Shown here: positions 37,521-46,367 of the stretch, one piece after another
Numbering within the stretch: the stretch's first letter is position 1
Layout: each line of letters begins with the position of its first letter
Assembly: GCA_009777245.1 (NCBI GenBank)
Contig: WRMF01000012.1
Coordinates: forward strand, 1 to 59,093
Length of the DNA: 59,093 nucleotides
Direction of reading: 5' to 3'
Source of the DNA: Betaproteobacteria bacterium
GTDB lineage: Bacteria > Pseudomonadota > Gammaproteobacteria > Burkholderiales > Rhodocyclaceae
Notes under the pieces: generated by a model
The model's input: the letters and a program-made list of their open reading frames with translations, nothing else
Databases searched by the model: none
Told to the model about the DNA's origin: nothing
Position numbers and translations under genes: made by a program

Positions 37521-38057
37521 CTATGATTCCCTGGCTCTGGTCACGAACACCATAGCCGGACGCAATACCCGTTCGGCCAGCAGGTAGCCTTTTTGCAGGA
37601 CGATCGCCACCATGTTCGGTTCCTGCTCGCTTTCCACGGTCTGAATGGCCTGATGCAGGTTGGGGTCGAATTTTTCGTTGATCGGGTTTACTTCCCGGAT
37701 GCCCGACCTTTCAAACGCGGAAACCAACTGCTTCAAGGTCAATTCCACTCCGTTCCTCAATGTTTCCACGCTCTGGGCGTCGCTGTTCAAGGCGGCTTCC
37801 AGACTGTCTTTCACGGCGAGCAATTCGCCCGCGAATTTCTCGATGGAAAATTTGTGCGCTTTTGCGACTTCTTCCAGGGCGCGGCGGCGCGTGTTTTCGG
37901 TCTCGGCCTTGGCGCGCAGCCAGTTATCCTCGCTCGCGGCAAGTTTGGCTTCCAGTTCGGCGATGCGTTGGGATTCGTCCGCAGCACAAGGCTCGTCCGT
38001 TTCCGGCGCATCCGGCAGGTTTTCCGGCGGATTCTCCGGCGTTTCGTGTTCAGGCAT
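37521..38057 (-). CDS. grpE: Nucleotide exchange factor GrpE
   Basis: GrpE exchanges ADP for ATP on DnaK and acts as a thermosensor. The 178-residue protein has an acidic Pro/Glu-rich N-terminus ([19 protein letters not shown]), a long coiled coil ([20 protein letters not shown]), and the beta domain with [32 protein letters not shown] and RPAMVFVTR. The start is the ATG at 38055-38057 with AAGGAG ten bases upstream; an in-frame codon further upstream is not supported. Transcribed from a sigma-32-type promoter at 38088-38115. Confidence 0.95.
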   Translation of the reverse strand: MPEHETPENPPENLPDAPETDEPCAADESQRIAELEAKLAASEDNWLRAKAETENTRRRALEEVAKAHKFSIEKFAGELLAVKDSLEAALNSDAQSVETLRNGVELTLKQLVSAFERSGIREVNPINEKFDPNLHQAIQTVESEQEPNMVAIVLQKGYLLAERVLRPAMVFVTRARES

Positions 38058-38087
38058 GGGGATAATTCTCCTTGATGACCTGTCCAT

Positions 38088-38115
38088 TCATGGGGGCGGG
38101 TTGTTTTTTTTCAAG
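38088..38115 (-). promoter_or_regulatory. Sigma-32 heat-shock promoter of grpE
   Basis: Minus strand: CTTGAAA (38115-38109), 13 bp, CCCCATGA (38095-38088), nearly the RpoH consensus, about 30 bp upstream of the grpE ATG. It lies in the 112-bp divergent intergenic region shared with the kinase gene. Confidence 0.8.
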
Positions 38116-38169
38116 TCTTTTGCCAATGTTCATGTAACATTGACGAATGTTGAGATGAATTTGGCTAAC

Positions 38170-39534
38170 ATGGAGAATATCGGCAAATATAAAGTCATCA
38201 AGGAGCTTGGCAAGGGAGCCACAGCCGTGGTGTACCTTTGTCACGACCCTGACGCGAAGCGGCAGGTAGCGGTGAAGATCGTGCGTTTCGACCAGGAAAA
38301 CGCGACTGTTTCGCGCCGTATGCGCAAGCTGTTCCGCACCGAACGCGCTGTTGCCGAGCGGCTTACCCATCCCAATATCGTCGGCGTCTTTGACGCCGTG
38401 GTGGAGGAGGATCGCGCCTACATCGTCATGGAATACGTTGAAGGCACGTCGCTGGAAGAGTTCTGCCAGATTGAGCGCATGTTGCCCTTGCATCGGGTGA
38501 TCGGCATTATTTTCAAGTGCTGTATGGCGCTTGACCATGCTTATCGGCAGGGCATCATCCACCGCGACATCAAGCCCGCCAACATTCTGATTGACAAGGA
38601 CGACAATCCCAAAATCGCCGACTTCGGCCTTGCGATCAACATCAAGAAGGACATGGACAGGGATTCCACCTTTGTCATGGGCGTAGGCTCGCCCGCTTAC
38701 ATGTCGCCGGAACAGTTGAAGTCCTATCCGCTGAACCAGAAGACCGACCTTTATTCGCTGGGTGTGGTGTTTTTCCAGCTTTTGACCGGACGCTTGCCGT
38801 TTCGGGCGAAAAGCCAGGCTGCGTTGATCTACAAAATTATTAATACCGATCCGCCAGCCGTATCAAGGATGAACCCCAACCTGCCCAAAAAGCTGGACAT
38901 GGCCATCAAGAAGGCGCTGGAAAAGGAGACCTACAGCCGTTACAACAACGGCGCGGAATTTGCGAAGGAGCTTGCGTCCGTGCGCTATAAGCTCCAGGGC
39001 GATGAAGATGAAATCAGGGCTGAGGATGCGCGTCATTTTGCGATTTTACGCAAGATGGATTTTTTCGTCGAGTTTGAGAATGTGGAGCTTTGGGAAGTGC
39101 TGCGTTCCTCGGTCTGGCGTGATGTGGGGAAAAAGGTCGCTCTCATGCGCGAGGGGGAGGCAAATCAGATCTTTGGCATTCTGACTGCGGGCGAGGTGGA
39201 AGTCTCGGTCGCGGGCAAGGTCATTTGTCGACTGGGTGTGGGAGAGCCGGTGGGCGAGATGTCCTATCTTTACAAGAGAGACCCCACGCACAGCGCGACG
39301 GTTGTCGCCTTGACGCCCTGCCGCCTGCTGGAGATCAGCATGGCTGCCCTGGCGCTTGCTTCGGAAGAATTGCAGGAGCGAATGCAGGACGCGCTGGTTA
39401 GCCGCGTTGTGCAGCGTGTGCGGCAGGCCAATAAGCGCCTTGCCAAAATTGGCGCTGCCGCCAGCCAACCCGACGAAGTTATTGGCGAGGCGGATGTGAA
39501 AGGCAAATTTTCGCTGGAACTGGCGCCGGAGTAG
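38170..39534 (+). CDS. Ser/Thr protein kinase with C-terminal cyclic-nucleotide-binding domain
   Basis: A cytosolic Hanks-type kinase of 454 residues. All core motifs are present: glycine loop LGKGATAVVYLCHD, the VAVKIV lysine, HRDIKPANILID catalytic loop, ADFGLAINIKK (DFG), SPAYMSPEQLKSY and DLYSLGVVFFQLLTGRLPF. After about residue 290 comes a cNMP-binding domain (DVGKKVALMREGEANQIFGI, GEVEVSVAGKVICRLGVGEP, GEMSYLYKRDPTHSATVVAL). No membrane segment, so it probably responds to an internal nucleotide signal (inference). ATG at 38170 gives MENIGKYKVIKELGKG; an ATG five codons upstream is also possible. It diverges from grpE. Confidence 0.9.
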   Translation: MENIGKYKVIKELGKGATAVVYLCHDPDAKRQVAVKIVRFDQENATVSRRMRKLFRTERAVAERLTHPNIVGVFDAVVEEDRAYIVMEYVEGTSLEEFCQIERMLPLHRVIGIIFKCCMALDHAYRQGIIHRDIKPANILIDKDDNPKIADFGLAINIKKDMDRDSTFVMGVGSPAYMSPEQLKSYPLNQKTDLYSLGVVFFQLLTGRLPFRAKSQAALIYKIINTDPPAVSRMNPNLPKKLDMAIKKALEKETYSRYNNGAEFAKELASVRYKLQGDEDEIRAEDARHFAILRKMDFFVEFENVELWEVLRSSVWRDVGKKVALMREGEANQIFGILTAGEVEVSVAGKVICRLGVGEPVGEMSYLYKRDPTHSATVVALTPCRLLEISMAALALASEELQERMQDALVSRVVQRVRQANKRLAKIGAAASQPDEVIGEADVKGKFSLELAPE

Positions 39535-39583
39535 GGCTTTTTCATTTTCAGCTTGTGGAGCGTTGTCATGTTGATTGCCGGAC

Positions 39584-39670
39584 ATAATCTGGTCGCAAGA
39601 TGCCGCCACACTGGTTTGCGAAGAGTAACTGTCGCGGACAATGCGTCCGGCAGCATGAAAGTCGCTTTAT
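39584..39670 (+). repeat. 87-bp direct repeat, left copy
   Basis: Begins ATAATCTGGTCGCAAGATGC and ends AGCATGAAAGTCGCTTTAT. The right copy at 40059-40146 differs at only about eight positions and ends across the frdB stop codon. Two mini-elements lie between the copies. Probably a duplicated piece of the region 3' of frdB. Confidence 0.85.
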
Positions 39671-39768
39671 GGAAACGCTGATTTATTCAGAAAACCAAGC
39701 CACCGACCAACCGAACTCATTGTTTTGTAAGGGGCAGTTTTTTGACAAGTGAATAAATCAGCGTTTCC
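39671..39768. mobile_element. 98-bp inverted-repeat element
   Basis: Perfect 18-bp terminal inverted repeats, GGAAACGCTGATTTATTC (39671-39688) and its complement (39751-39768), flank 62 bp of non-coding sequence. It starts exactly at the end of the 87-bp direct repeat and ends 2 bp before the next element. No transposase is encoded; it resembles a MITE. Confidence 0.7.
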
Positions 39769-39770
39769 TT

Positions 39771-40026
39771 ATAGTCATTCCCGTAAATAATTGTGCTTTT
39801 TCGCATAATGTGCGGGAGAGGGAGAACATTGCTCCCACGCTAAATTATTCGTCATTCCCGCGAAGGCGGGAATCCAGAACAGCCTTTCCGTTCCTCTGGC
39901 GTTTCCGCATGGGAATATCGCTCCTGTCCTGTTCTGGAAATTTGTCGTGGCTTTCCAGTGCCATACTGGATTCCCGCCTTCGCGGGAATGACGAATGCGC
40001 TAAATTATGTGCGAAAGAATGACTAT
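39771..40026. mobile_element. 256-bp MITE-like element containing a GGATTCCCGCC palindrome
   Basis: The ends are perfect 10-bp inverted repeats, ATAGTCATTC (39771-39780) and GAATGACTAT (40017-40026). Inside, a 28-bp inverted repeat pair beginning CGTCATTCCCGCGAAGGCGG (39850-39877 and 39966-39993) brackets a core with TTTCCGCATGGGAATATCGC and CTGTTCTGGAAATTTGTCGT. A second copy with the same core and flanks is at 49562-49802, so the whole unit moves or is copied together. Confidence 0.75.
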
Positions 40027-40058
40027 GCCTGATAGTCGTTTTATTTGAGAAAAGCATT

Positions 40059-40146
40059 ATAATCTGGCCGCAAGATGCCGCCACCCTGGTTTGCGAAGAG
40101 TAGCTGTAGCGACCAATGCCGTCCGGCAGCATGAAAGTCGCTTTAT
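40059..40146 (+). repeat. 88-bp direct repeat, right copy
   Basis: Begins ATAATCTGGCCGCAAGATGC and ends TCGCTTTAT, overlapping the last bases and the stop codon of frdB (40143-40145). Partner of 39584-39670. Confidence 0.85.
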
Positions 40147-40877
40147 TCCTGTCGAATGGCGATCTTGGCCATCTTCCGGCGCAGGAAGGCAATCTGGGTT
40201 TTCAGAGGCAGATATTTGGGGCAGACATCATGACAGGCAAGAAGCGACATGCAGCCGAATACGCCGTTGTCGTCGCCTATCAGCTCATAAAAATCGTCGT
40301 CCGCGCGGATATCGCGGGGATCGAGGCGAAAACGGGCGATTTTGCCAAGACCGACCGCGCCCACAAAATCCTGACGCATCTGGGCGGTTCCGCAGGCGGC
40401 AATACAACAACCGCACTCAATGCAGCGATCCATCTCATAGACGGCTTCGGCTACTTCCGGCTCCATCTTTTCCTCAATCCGACCAAGGTCGGGCGATTCT
40501 TCCCGGGAATGCAGCCAGGCTTCCAGGTGTCTACTCATGCCGCGCATCCATTTGCCGGTGTTGACAGAAAGGTCGCCAATCAATTCAAAGAAGGGAAGGG
40601 GGGTCAAGACAATCGTTTTCGGCAGATCGGATATGAGAGTGCGACAGGCAAGCCTGGGTCGGCCATTGACCATCATCGCGCAACTGCCGCAAATTCCGGC
40701 GCGACAAACAAAATCAAATTGCAAGGTCGGATCCTGTTGTTCGCGGATTTCGTTCAAGGCGATAAAAAGCGTCATGCCGCTGTCTTTTTCCAGCGTATAG
40801 CTTTGCAGGCGCGGCTTGGAAGCGACATCCTGCGGGTTGTAACGCAGGATTTGAAAGGTGATTTGGCGGTTCTTCAT
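40143..40877 (-). CDS. frdB: Quinol:fumarate reductase, iron-sulfur subunit
   Basis: FrdB passes electrons between the membrane diheme subunit and the flavin through three clusters. The 244-residue protein carries the [2Fe-2S] ligands [20 protein letters not shown], the [4Fe-4S] ligands [13 protein letters not shown] and the third cluster [11 protein letters not shown] with the following Cys region. It overlaps frdA by 4 bp (ATGA). The family could be labelled SdhB, but the C-A-B gene order and the Wolinella-like FrdC partner argue for the fumarate reductase class; direction in vivo cannot be decided from sequence. Confidence 0.9.
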   Translation of the reverse strand: MKNRQITFQILRYNPQDVASKPRLQSYTLEKDSGMTLFIALNEIREQQDPTLQFDFVCRAGICGSCAMMVNGRPRLACRTLISDLPKTIVLTPLPFFELIGDLSVNTGKWMRGMSRHLEAWLHSREESPDLGRIEEKMEPEVAEAVYEMDRCIECGCCIAACGTAQMRQDFVGAVGLGKIARFRLDPRDIRADDDFYELIGDDNGVFGCMSLLACHDVCPKYLPLKTQIAFLRRKMAKIAIRQE

Positions 40878-42871
40878 CTGCGCTCCAAAGGTTCGTCCAA
40901 TCGCTCGTTTTTGCCGCGCAGGCTCTCGGGCAGATAATCGGCATAGGGCATGAGAGCCTCTTGCAGGGCAAAACGATCCTTGCCAGCCGTCAGGTAGCTG
41001 TACTTGACCTCCGCCACCTCCAATTGCCGCGCCAAAGTGTCCGGGTGATCAATGTAGTCCTTTGAGCCATAGCCGCGCCAACCCGGCGGCAGTTCCATCC
41101 GCTTTACATCGAGCGGTTCATATTCCAGGCGGGGCAAGTCGGATTCAGGATCATTCGACCAGAAGGCCAAGGTTCGCTTGAGCCAGTTTTGGTCGTCCCT
41201 CTTCGGAAAATCTTCGCGGAAGTGCGCCCCCCGGCTTTCCACGCGCCGATAAGCGCCCTCGGCGATGGTAATGGCGAGTTTCAACATCCGCCGGACACGA
41301 TAGGCGGCGACCAGTTCCGGGTTGCTGCCGCCGCTCTTGCCGACAATTCCAATGTCAAGACTTTTCCGCAACAAGCTCCGAAGATGGGCTACCCCTTCCT
41401 GAAGATTGTCCGCGTTACGGAAGATGCCTACAGAACGGGTCATGACATCCTGCATTTCCGCGCATAAGCGAAAAGCGTTTTCCTTGCCGGGATGGTAGAG
41501 GAGCTTTTCCAGCGCGGCTTTTTCCCGCCGGACAAATTCTCCCGCGAGCAGGATAGGCGGCGCGACGGTATTTGCAGGGTTGTCGCAGAAGTCGGCGATA
41601 AATTCGCCGACAATCATTCCCGCGACAACGGTTTCAGCCACGGAATTACCGCCCAGGCGGTTAAAGCCGTGCAAATCCCAACAGGCTGCCTCGCCCGCCG
41701 CGAACAGACCTTTCAACCAGGGCGATTCGCCGGTGTAGTTGGTGCGGATGCCGCCCATTGTGTAATGCTGCGCCGGACGCACGGGAATCCAGCTACGAGC
41801 GGGGTTCATGCCCAGAAAAATCTCGCAGATTTCCTTGACTTCGCGTAGATTATGCTCGATGTGCTGCTTGCCGAGCAGGGTAATATCAAGCCATAGATGC
41901 TTACCGAAGCGCGAGGAGATGCCCTTGCCGTTGCGGATATGTTCCTCCATCCGGCGGGAAACGACATCGCGCGAGGCAAGCTCTTTCTTTTCCGGTTCGT
42001 AATCGGGCATGAAACGATGCCCGTCCGCGTCGCGCAACAGGCCGCCGTCGCCCCGACAACCCTCGGTGACGAGAATACCCGCAGGGAAAATGCCGGTGGG
42101 ATGAAATTGCACGGCTTCCATGTTGCCAAGCGGAGCTACTCCAGTTTCCAGCGCCAGCGCGTGTCCCATGCCTTCGCAGATTACCGCGTTGGTGGTGACG
42201 CGATAAAGCCGTCCCGCCCCGCCGGTTGCTATGATCGTAGCCTTGGCCATGCAGGCAAAGAGTTCCCCGCTGACAAGGTTACGCACTACCGCGCCATAAC
42301 AGCGTTCGCCGTCGTGAATCAAGGCTAGAGCCTCGGTACGCTCCAGAACTTCAATGTCGTGCCTGATTACCTGATCGCTCATGGTAAACAGCATGGCGTG
42401 TCCGGTTCCGTCCGAGACGTGGCAGGCGCGCCATTTTTCGGTCCCGCCAAAATCGCGCTGCGCGATCAAGCCATGCGCCGCGTCGCGCTCGGTAAGGGTT
42501 ACTTTCTCGCCGTTGATGACAACGTTATGGTCGCCTCGACGCACCCGGCTCCAGGGCGTGCCCCAGGCCGCGAGTTCGCGTACCGCCTTGGGAGCGGTGT
42601 TTACGAACATGCGCGCGACTACCTGATCCGCGCCCCAGTCGCTGCCGCGCACGGTGTCCTCAAAGTGCACGTCCTCGTTGTCGTCCTGGCCACGAATCAC
42701 ATTGGCAAGCGAGGCTTGCATCCCGCCCTGCGCCGCCGCCGAATGGGAACGCTTGGGCGGAACCAGAGAGAGGATAAGGACGCGATGTCCGCGCTGTTTC
42801 GCCCCGATTGCCGCTCGCAATCCGGCAAGGCCGCCGCCGATTACCAATACATCTGTCAGGATGGTATTCAT
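40874..42871 (-). CDS. frdA: Quinol:fumarate reductase, flavoprotein subunit
   Basis: FrdA reduces fumarate to succinate at a covalently bound FAD. The 665-residue protein starts with the Rossmann motif [17 protein letters not shown], then [19 protein letters not shown], where His43 is the FAD attachment residue. Catalytic segments [32 protein letters not shown] and [12 protein letters not shown] follow. Length and the insert around [14 protein letters not shown] resemble epsilonproteobacterial FrdA more than mitochondrial-type SdhA. Middle gene of frdCAB, overlapping both neighbours by 4 bp. Confidence 0.92.
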   Translation of the reverse strand: MNTILTDVLVIGGGLAGLRAAIGAKQRGHRVLILSLVPPKRSHSAAAQGGMQASLANVIRGQDDNEDVHFEDTVRGSDWGADQVVARMFVNTAPKAVRELAAWGTPWSRVRRGDHNVVINGEKVTLTERDAAHGLIAQRDFGGTEKWRACHVSDGTGHAMLFTMSDQVIRHDIEVLERTEALALIHDGERCYGAVVRNLVSGELFACMAKATIIATGGAGRLYRVTTNAVICEGMGHALALETGVAPLGNMEAVQFHPTGIFPAGILVTEGCRGDGGLLRDADGHRFMPDYEPEKKELASRDVVSRRMEEHIRNGKGISSRFGKHLWLDITLLGKQHIEHNLREVKEICEIFLGMNPARSWIPVRPAQHYTMGGIRTNYTGESPWLKGLFAAGEAACWDLHGFNRLGGNSVAETVVAGMIVGEFIADFCDNPANTVAPPILLAGEFVRREKAALEKLLYHPGKENAFRLCAEMQDVMTRSVGIFRNADNLQEGVAHLRSLLRKSLDIGIVGKSGGSNPELVAAYRVRRMLKLAITIAEGAYRRVESRGAHFREDFPKRDDQNWLKRTLAFWSNDPESDLPRLEYEPLDVKRMELPPGWRGYGSKDYIDHPDTLARQLEVAEVKYSYLTAGKDRFALQEALMPYADYLPESLRGKNERLDEPLERR

Positions 42872-43689
42872 GGCGACTCTTCGGTCAAGGTTGGTTGCGG
42901 CAGGATGATATTGGGAAAATCATCTGTCGGCGAAAAACGCAAGAGCCAATCGGGCAATGTTTTCGGGGTATAACGTTCACCATACTGAAAGCGATGTTCA
43001 TATCCGATTTTCATATACGCGCCCAAGGTAGCCAGGCCGAGAGCCAGGAAAAATACGGTCAGCCCCCATTTCAGCCGTTTCAGGAAGGCAAGGGAGACCG
43101 GCAGCAAGTCCCATTTTATTGCCAGACGATAAAGGCCGATGCAGGCGTGCAGCTCTATCGCCAGCAACATCACCAGATAAAACGGCCATAACCCGTCGCT
43201 CCAGATACGGTCGGCGGAAGCGTAAGGGCCGATGTCCTGCGGCCAGATCATCATCTGATAGAGATGCGCCGAAGCCAGGAAGAAAAGGAGAAAGCCGGTA
43301 TAAACCTGCCATATCCACAAGGTTGAATCCCCGTGCCGCATTGCCTTGGCGTGGGCGCGGACAGCGCGCCACTGCCGGTAATTGCCTGGAAACTTGCGAA
43401 CCGCGAGGAGCGCGTGGACGAAGAACACCAGCGCCACAAACGCGACGACCAGGGACACAAGGCCATAATAGGATTTTCCGAAGAAAAAATAGCCTTCAAA
43501 CATCCGGGTGACTGTCCACATGGCCGTCTTGCCCAGAAGGATGGAGGCGACAAAACACATATGCCCCCACATGAACAGGGCGAGAAAGAGTCCGGTTACG
43601 CTTTGCAGAACATCCAAGATGCCGGGCAGGCGGCTTTTGCGCGTTTTTTCCGCAAGACCAGACTGGACAATGAATACGGAAGCAGACAT
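42868..43689 (-). CDS. frdC: Quinol:fumarate reductase, diheme cytochrome b subunit (Wolinella type)
   Basis: FrdC anchors the complex in the membrane and oxidises menaquinol through two b hemes. The 273-residue protein has five membrane helices and the heme-ligand histidines of Wolinella succinogenes FrdC in context: [49 protein letters not shown] and [14 protein letters not shown]. The last includes the Glu-Leu-His of the proton E-pathway, and MFEGYFFFG carries the glutamate corresponding to the quinol-site residue. RHGDSTLW is also conserved. First gene of the operon. Confidence 0.9.
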   Translation of the reverse strand: MSASVFIVQSGLAEKTRKSRLPGILDVLQSVTGLFLALFMWGHMCFVASILLGKTAMWTVTRMFEGYFFFGKSYYGLVSLVVAFVALVFFVHALLAVRKFPGNYRQWRAVRAHAKAMRHGDSTLWIWQVYTGFLLFFLASAHLYQMMIWPQDIGPYASADRIWSDGLWPFYLVMLLAIELHACIGLYRLAIKWDLLPVSLAFLKRLKWGLTVFFLALGLATLGAYMKIGYEHRFQYGERYTPKTLPDWLLRFSPTDDFPNIILPQPTLTEESP

Positions 43690-43787
43690 AATTCAACAGG
43701 GTTAAGACATGGACGGCATTATATGTTGCATCGCAGCATTTGCATAGAAAAATACTGTTACGGAGAAATTCTGTAGCGGCAATACAA

Positions 43788-43920
43788 TGAGCAGCAGGGG
43801 GCAGAGATCAGGGGTCATGGCAATAGCTGTGATGATTAGAGCGGTTTTGGTTCAAGCGCTTACATTTTACGCATACTCTCCCGGTCTTTGGCTCTGCCGC
43901 AAGTGGCAGACATCCGTCAA
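43788..43920. repeat. Repeat cluster upstream of the CHAD operon
   Basis: Contains a CAG-type repeat (43788-43820), the second AGAGCGGTTTTGGTTCAAGC copy (43835-43870) and a decayed CTCTCCCGG palindrome (about 43878-43915). No gene is evident in 43690-44033 apart from this. Confidence 0.55.
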
Positions 43921-44033
43921 ACCTGGACGCTACCTATCGTGCTTTACATCCGATAACGATTGCGCGGGCTGTTATTTATGCGGCTGCGTCTTCCGTAAGC
44001 CAAAGCGCGGGGGCATCGCCAGTTTCGTCTGCG

Positions 44034-44062
44034 CTGTCATAATAGTTTCATATACCGTCTAT
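44034..44062 (+). promoter_or_regulatory. Probable Pho box (PhoB-binding site)
   Basis: Three 7-bp subsites with 11-bp periodicity: CTGTCAT (44034-44040), GTTTCAT (44045-44051) and CGTCTAT (44056-44062), with A/T-rich 4-bp spacers AATA and ATAC. The first subsite is the exact PhoB consensus and the second matches 5/7. A -10-like GATTAT (44074-44079) begins 11 bp after the last subsite, the usual geometry. It is 39 bp upstream of the CHAD gene start. Confidence 0.6.
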
Positions 44063-44100
44063 ATTTTCCAAGTGATTATGGCGACAAAAGGGAAAAAACT

Positions 44101-45627
44101 ATGGATCACCCAGGCAGGGACATGTTGTTGCCCGATCTTCTGCCGACGGAGAAGTTGCTTGCCGCGTTGGCAGCCGAGTTCGGACTGGATGCCGCTCCAG
44201 AATGCGAAGCCAGTGTGGTTTATGCCGACTCTTTCGATTGGCGGCTCTATCGGAAAGGCTATTTGCTCCATTGTCACGGCTCCTACTGGTCACTATGTCA
44301 TGGCGATAGCGGCGAGGCGGCTACCCAACCGGACGGCCCCAAACTGCAAACCTCTTGTTTCGCTGGCGATTTTCCTCCCGGCGAGTTGAGAAAACTGTTG
44401 GAGCCGATTTTGGGGGGTCGTTGCTTATTGCCATTGGCAGAGGTTAATTTGCATAGCAGGCAGATTAGCTTGCTCAATCGGGACAAAAAGGCGATTGCCG
44501 CGATCGAAATCAGGCAGTCTGCTGACAGGGAGCGGCGCACTCTCCTGTTACGCCGGGTTCGTGGTTATGAGGGCGAACATGAAGTCATCCGTCGTATTCT
44601 TGCCGAAAACGGCGTTACCGAATCCGTCTTGCCATTGACCTCCTTTGAAGATGCGTGTCGGGCAAAGGGGCGTAGTCCCCTTGATTACAGTCAGAAATTC
44701 ACGCTTGAACTTGACGGCGACGAAGCCGCCCGTGAGGCCATGATCCGCATCTATCAAGCCCTTCTGGACACGATCACCCTTAATATGCCGGGCGCGCTTG
44801 CTGATTATGATCCTGAATTTCTCCATGACATAAGGGTTGCCATCCGCCGCGCCCGCTCCGGTCTGATATTTGCCAAGCGGGTTTTGCCCGATTCGGTATC
44901 GTTGAGTCGGATGTTTCGCCGCCTCGGAGCTATAACCGGCCCTACCCGCGATCTGGATGTTTATCTTTTGGCGCAAGATGATCACGTAAAGAGGCTGTCT
45001 TCTTGTTTGCGCCCGGGGTTGCAGGAATTTTTCGCCGAATTGAGTCGCAAGCGACAGGTTGAACAGAAAAAAATGGCGCGTATGCTTGGCTCCAGGAAAA
45101 CCGAAGCGTTATTCAGCGCCTGGCAGCAAGCCTTGAAACGACATGATCGGCAGACGGCGGACTTGTCCGACCTGCCGATACGGGAACTGGCCGACCGGAT
45201 TATTCTAAAACGTTATAAACGGGTTATGCGCGGCGGTCGGAATCTTGACGCAACCACTCCAGATACCGAGACGCATCGCTTGCGCCTCCAGTGCAAAAAG
45301 TTGCGTTATGCCATAGAACTGTTCGGCTCCCTCTATCCAAAACAGGAACTGAAAATCGTGACCCGGCAGCTAAGAAAGTTGCAGGATATTCTCGGATCTT
45401 TTAACGATCTCTCGGTGCAGCAGGAGATGCTGCGTCAGAGCGTGATAACCCTTGCTGCGGAATCGCCGCAGAAGCTCGATCAGGCTGCGGCTCTCGGCGG
45501 TCTGCTACAGAGTCTGTTCCAGGAACAAGAGGCTCTGCGTGGTCGTTTTGCCAGGGCGTTCGCGCGATTCGGCAATCAGAAAACAGTTATGCTGTTCCAT
45601 AAACTTTTCAGAAAGCGGGGGAGGTAG
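44101..45627 (+). CDS. CYTH-like/CHAD domain protein (polyphosphate-associated)
   Basis: A 508-residue protein. The first ~200 residues are a divergent CYTH-like beta region (FDWRLYRKGYLLHCHG, TLLLRRVRGYEGEHEVIR) that lacks a clean EXEXK motif. Residues ~220-500 form a CHAD domain with its conserved His/Arg/Lys helices: FLHDIRVAIRRARSGLIFAK and HRLRLQCKKLRYAIELFGSL, which bind polyphosphate in characterised homologues. It is followed within 2 bp by parA and then sixA; all three are on one transcript. A Pho box candidate upstream fits a link with phosphate or polyphosphate. Precise function unknown. Confidence 0.85.
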   Translation: MDHPGRDMLLPDLLPTEKLLAALAAEFGLDAAPECEASVVYADSFDWRLYRKGYLLHCHGSYWSLCHGDSGEAATQPDGPKLQTSCFAGDFPPGELRKLLEPILGGRCLLPLAEVNLHSRQISLLNRDKKAIAAIEIRQSADRERRTLLLRRVRGYEGEHEVIRRILAENGVTESVLPLTSFEDACRAKGRSPLDYSQKFTLELDGDEAAREAMIRIYQALLDTITLNMPGALADYDPEFLHDIRVAIRRARSGLIFAKRVLPDSVSLSRMFRRLGAITGPTRDLDVYLLAQDDHVKRLSSCLRPGLQEFFAELSRKRQVEQKKMARMLGSRKTEALFSAWQQALKRHDRQTADLSDLPIRELADRIILKRYKRVMRGGRNLDATTPDTETHRLRLQCKKLRYAIELFGSLYPKQELKIVTRQLRKLQDILGSFNDLSVQQEMLRQSVITLAAESPQKLDQAAALGGLLQSLFQEQEALRGRFARAFARFGNQKTVMLFHKLFRKRGR

Positions 45628-45629
45628 GT

Positions 45630-46367
45630 ATGAGTGTCATTGCGGTCTACAACATCAAGGGCGGAGTGGGAAAAACAGCTACTGCGGTCAATCTGGCTTA
45701 TCTCTCCGCACGACAGACCGGCAAAACCCTGCTGGTGGACATGGACCCTCAGGCATCGGCTTCTTTTTATTTCCGTGTCTGTCCGCAGCAAAATTTCGGG
45801 GCAAAAAAACTGCTGAAGGGCGGCAGGCATATTGAAGAGAATATCAAAGGCACAGATTATTCCGGCCTTTATATGTTGCCCGCTGATTTTTCCTATCGCA
45901 ACATTGATCTGGCTCTGGATGAGCGCAAGGAGTCTCACATGCGACTGCACAAGGTGCTGGCTCCCCTGATGGCAGAGTATGAGTATATCATTCTCGATTG
46001 TCCGCCGAATCTGACTCTGTTGTCGGAAAATATTTTATACGCCGCCGATTACGTTCTGATGCCTCTGATTCCAACGACTTTGTCCTTGCGCTCTCTGGAT
46101 CAACTGTATGCCTTTCTTGACAAGATTGGTTTGGGGCATGACAATTTGTTACTCTTTTTTTCAATGGTCGAGAAACGAAAGAAAATGCACGCGGAAATCA
46201 TGTTGTCCCTGCGGGAGCGATTCAGGGTGTTGCAAACCACTATCCCTTACTCGGCGGACATCGAGCGGATGGGCGTCTACCGGCAGCCGGTAGCCGCCGC
46301 TTTACCCGCCTCGACCGCCGCCGCCGCATATGCAAGTTTGTGGCGTGAAATTCAGGAGAACCTATGA
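45630..46367 (+). CDS. ParA-family ATPase
   Basis: A 245-residue deviant Walker A ATPase: VYNIKGGVGKTATAVNLAYL, LLVDMDPQASASFYF, YIILDCPPNLTLLSENIL. Such proteins position cargo such as plasmids, chemoreceptor arrays, or carboxysomes on the nucleoid. No parB is next to it; instead it lies between a CHAD protein and a SixA phosphatase, so polyphosphate granule or array positioning is conceivable (inference). GAGG precedes the ATG; the gene overlaps sixA by 4 bp (ATGA). Confidence 0.85.
   Translation: MSVIAVYNIKGGVGKTATAVNLAYLSARQTGKTLLVDMDPQASASFYFRVCPQQNFGAKKLLKGGRHIEENIKGTDYSGLYMLPADFSYRNIDLALDERKESHMRLHKVLAPLMAEYEYIILDCPPNLTLLSENILYAADYVLMPLIPTTLSLRSLDQLYAFLDKIGLGHDNLLLFFSMVEKRKKMHAEIMLSLRERFRVLQTTIPYSADIERMGVYRQPVAAALPASTAAAAYASLWREIQENL

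Noticed and set aside
39671-39768. 18-bp inverted repeat as a terminator for the kinase gene
   Set aside because: The loop is 62 nt and there is no T-run after the stem; better explained as a mobile element.
39584-40146. Two direct repeats with a spacer, considered as a CRISPR remnant
   Set aside because: Repeats are 87 bp long, only two copies, and the space between is occupied by inverted-repeat elements; no cas genes nearby.
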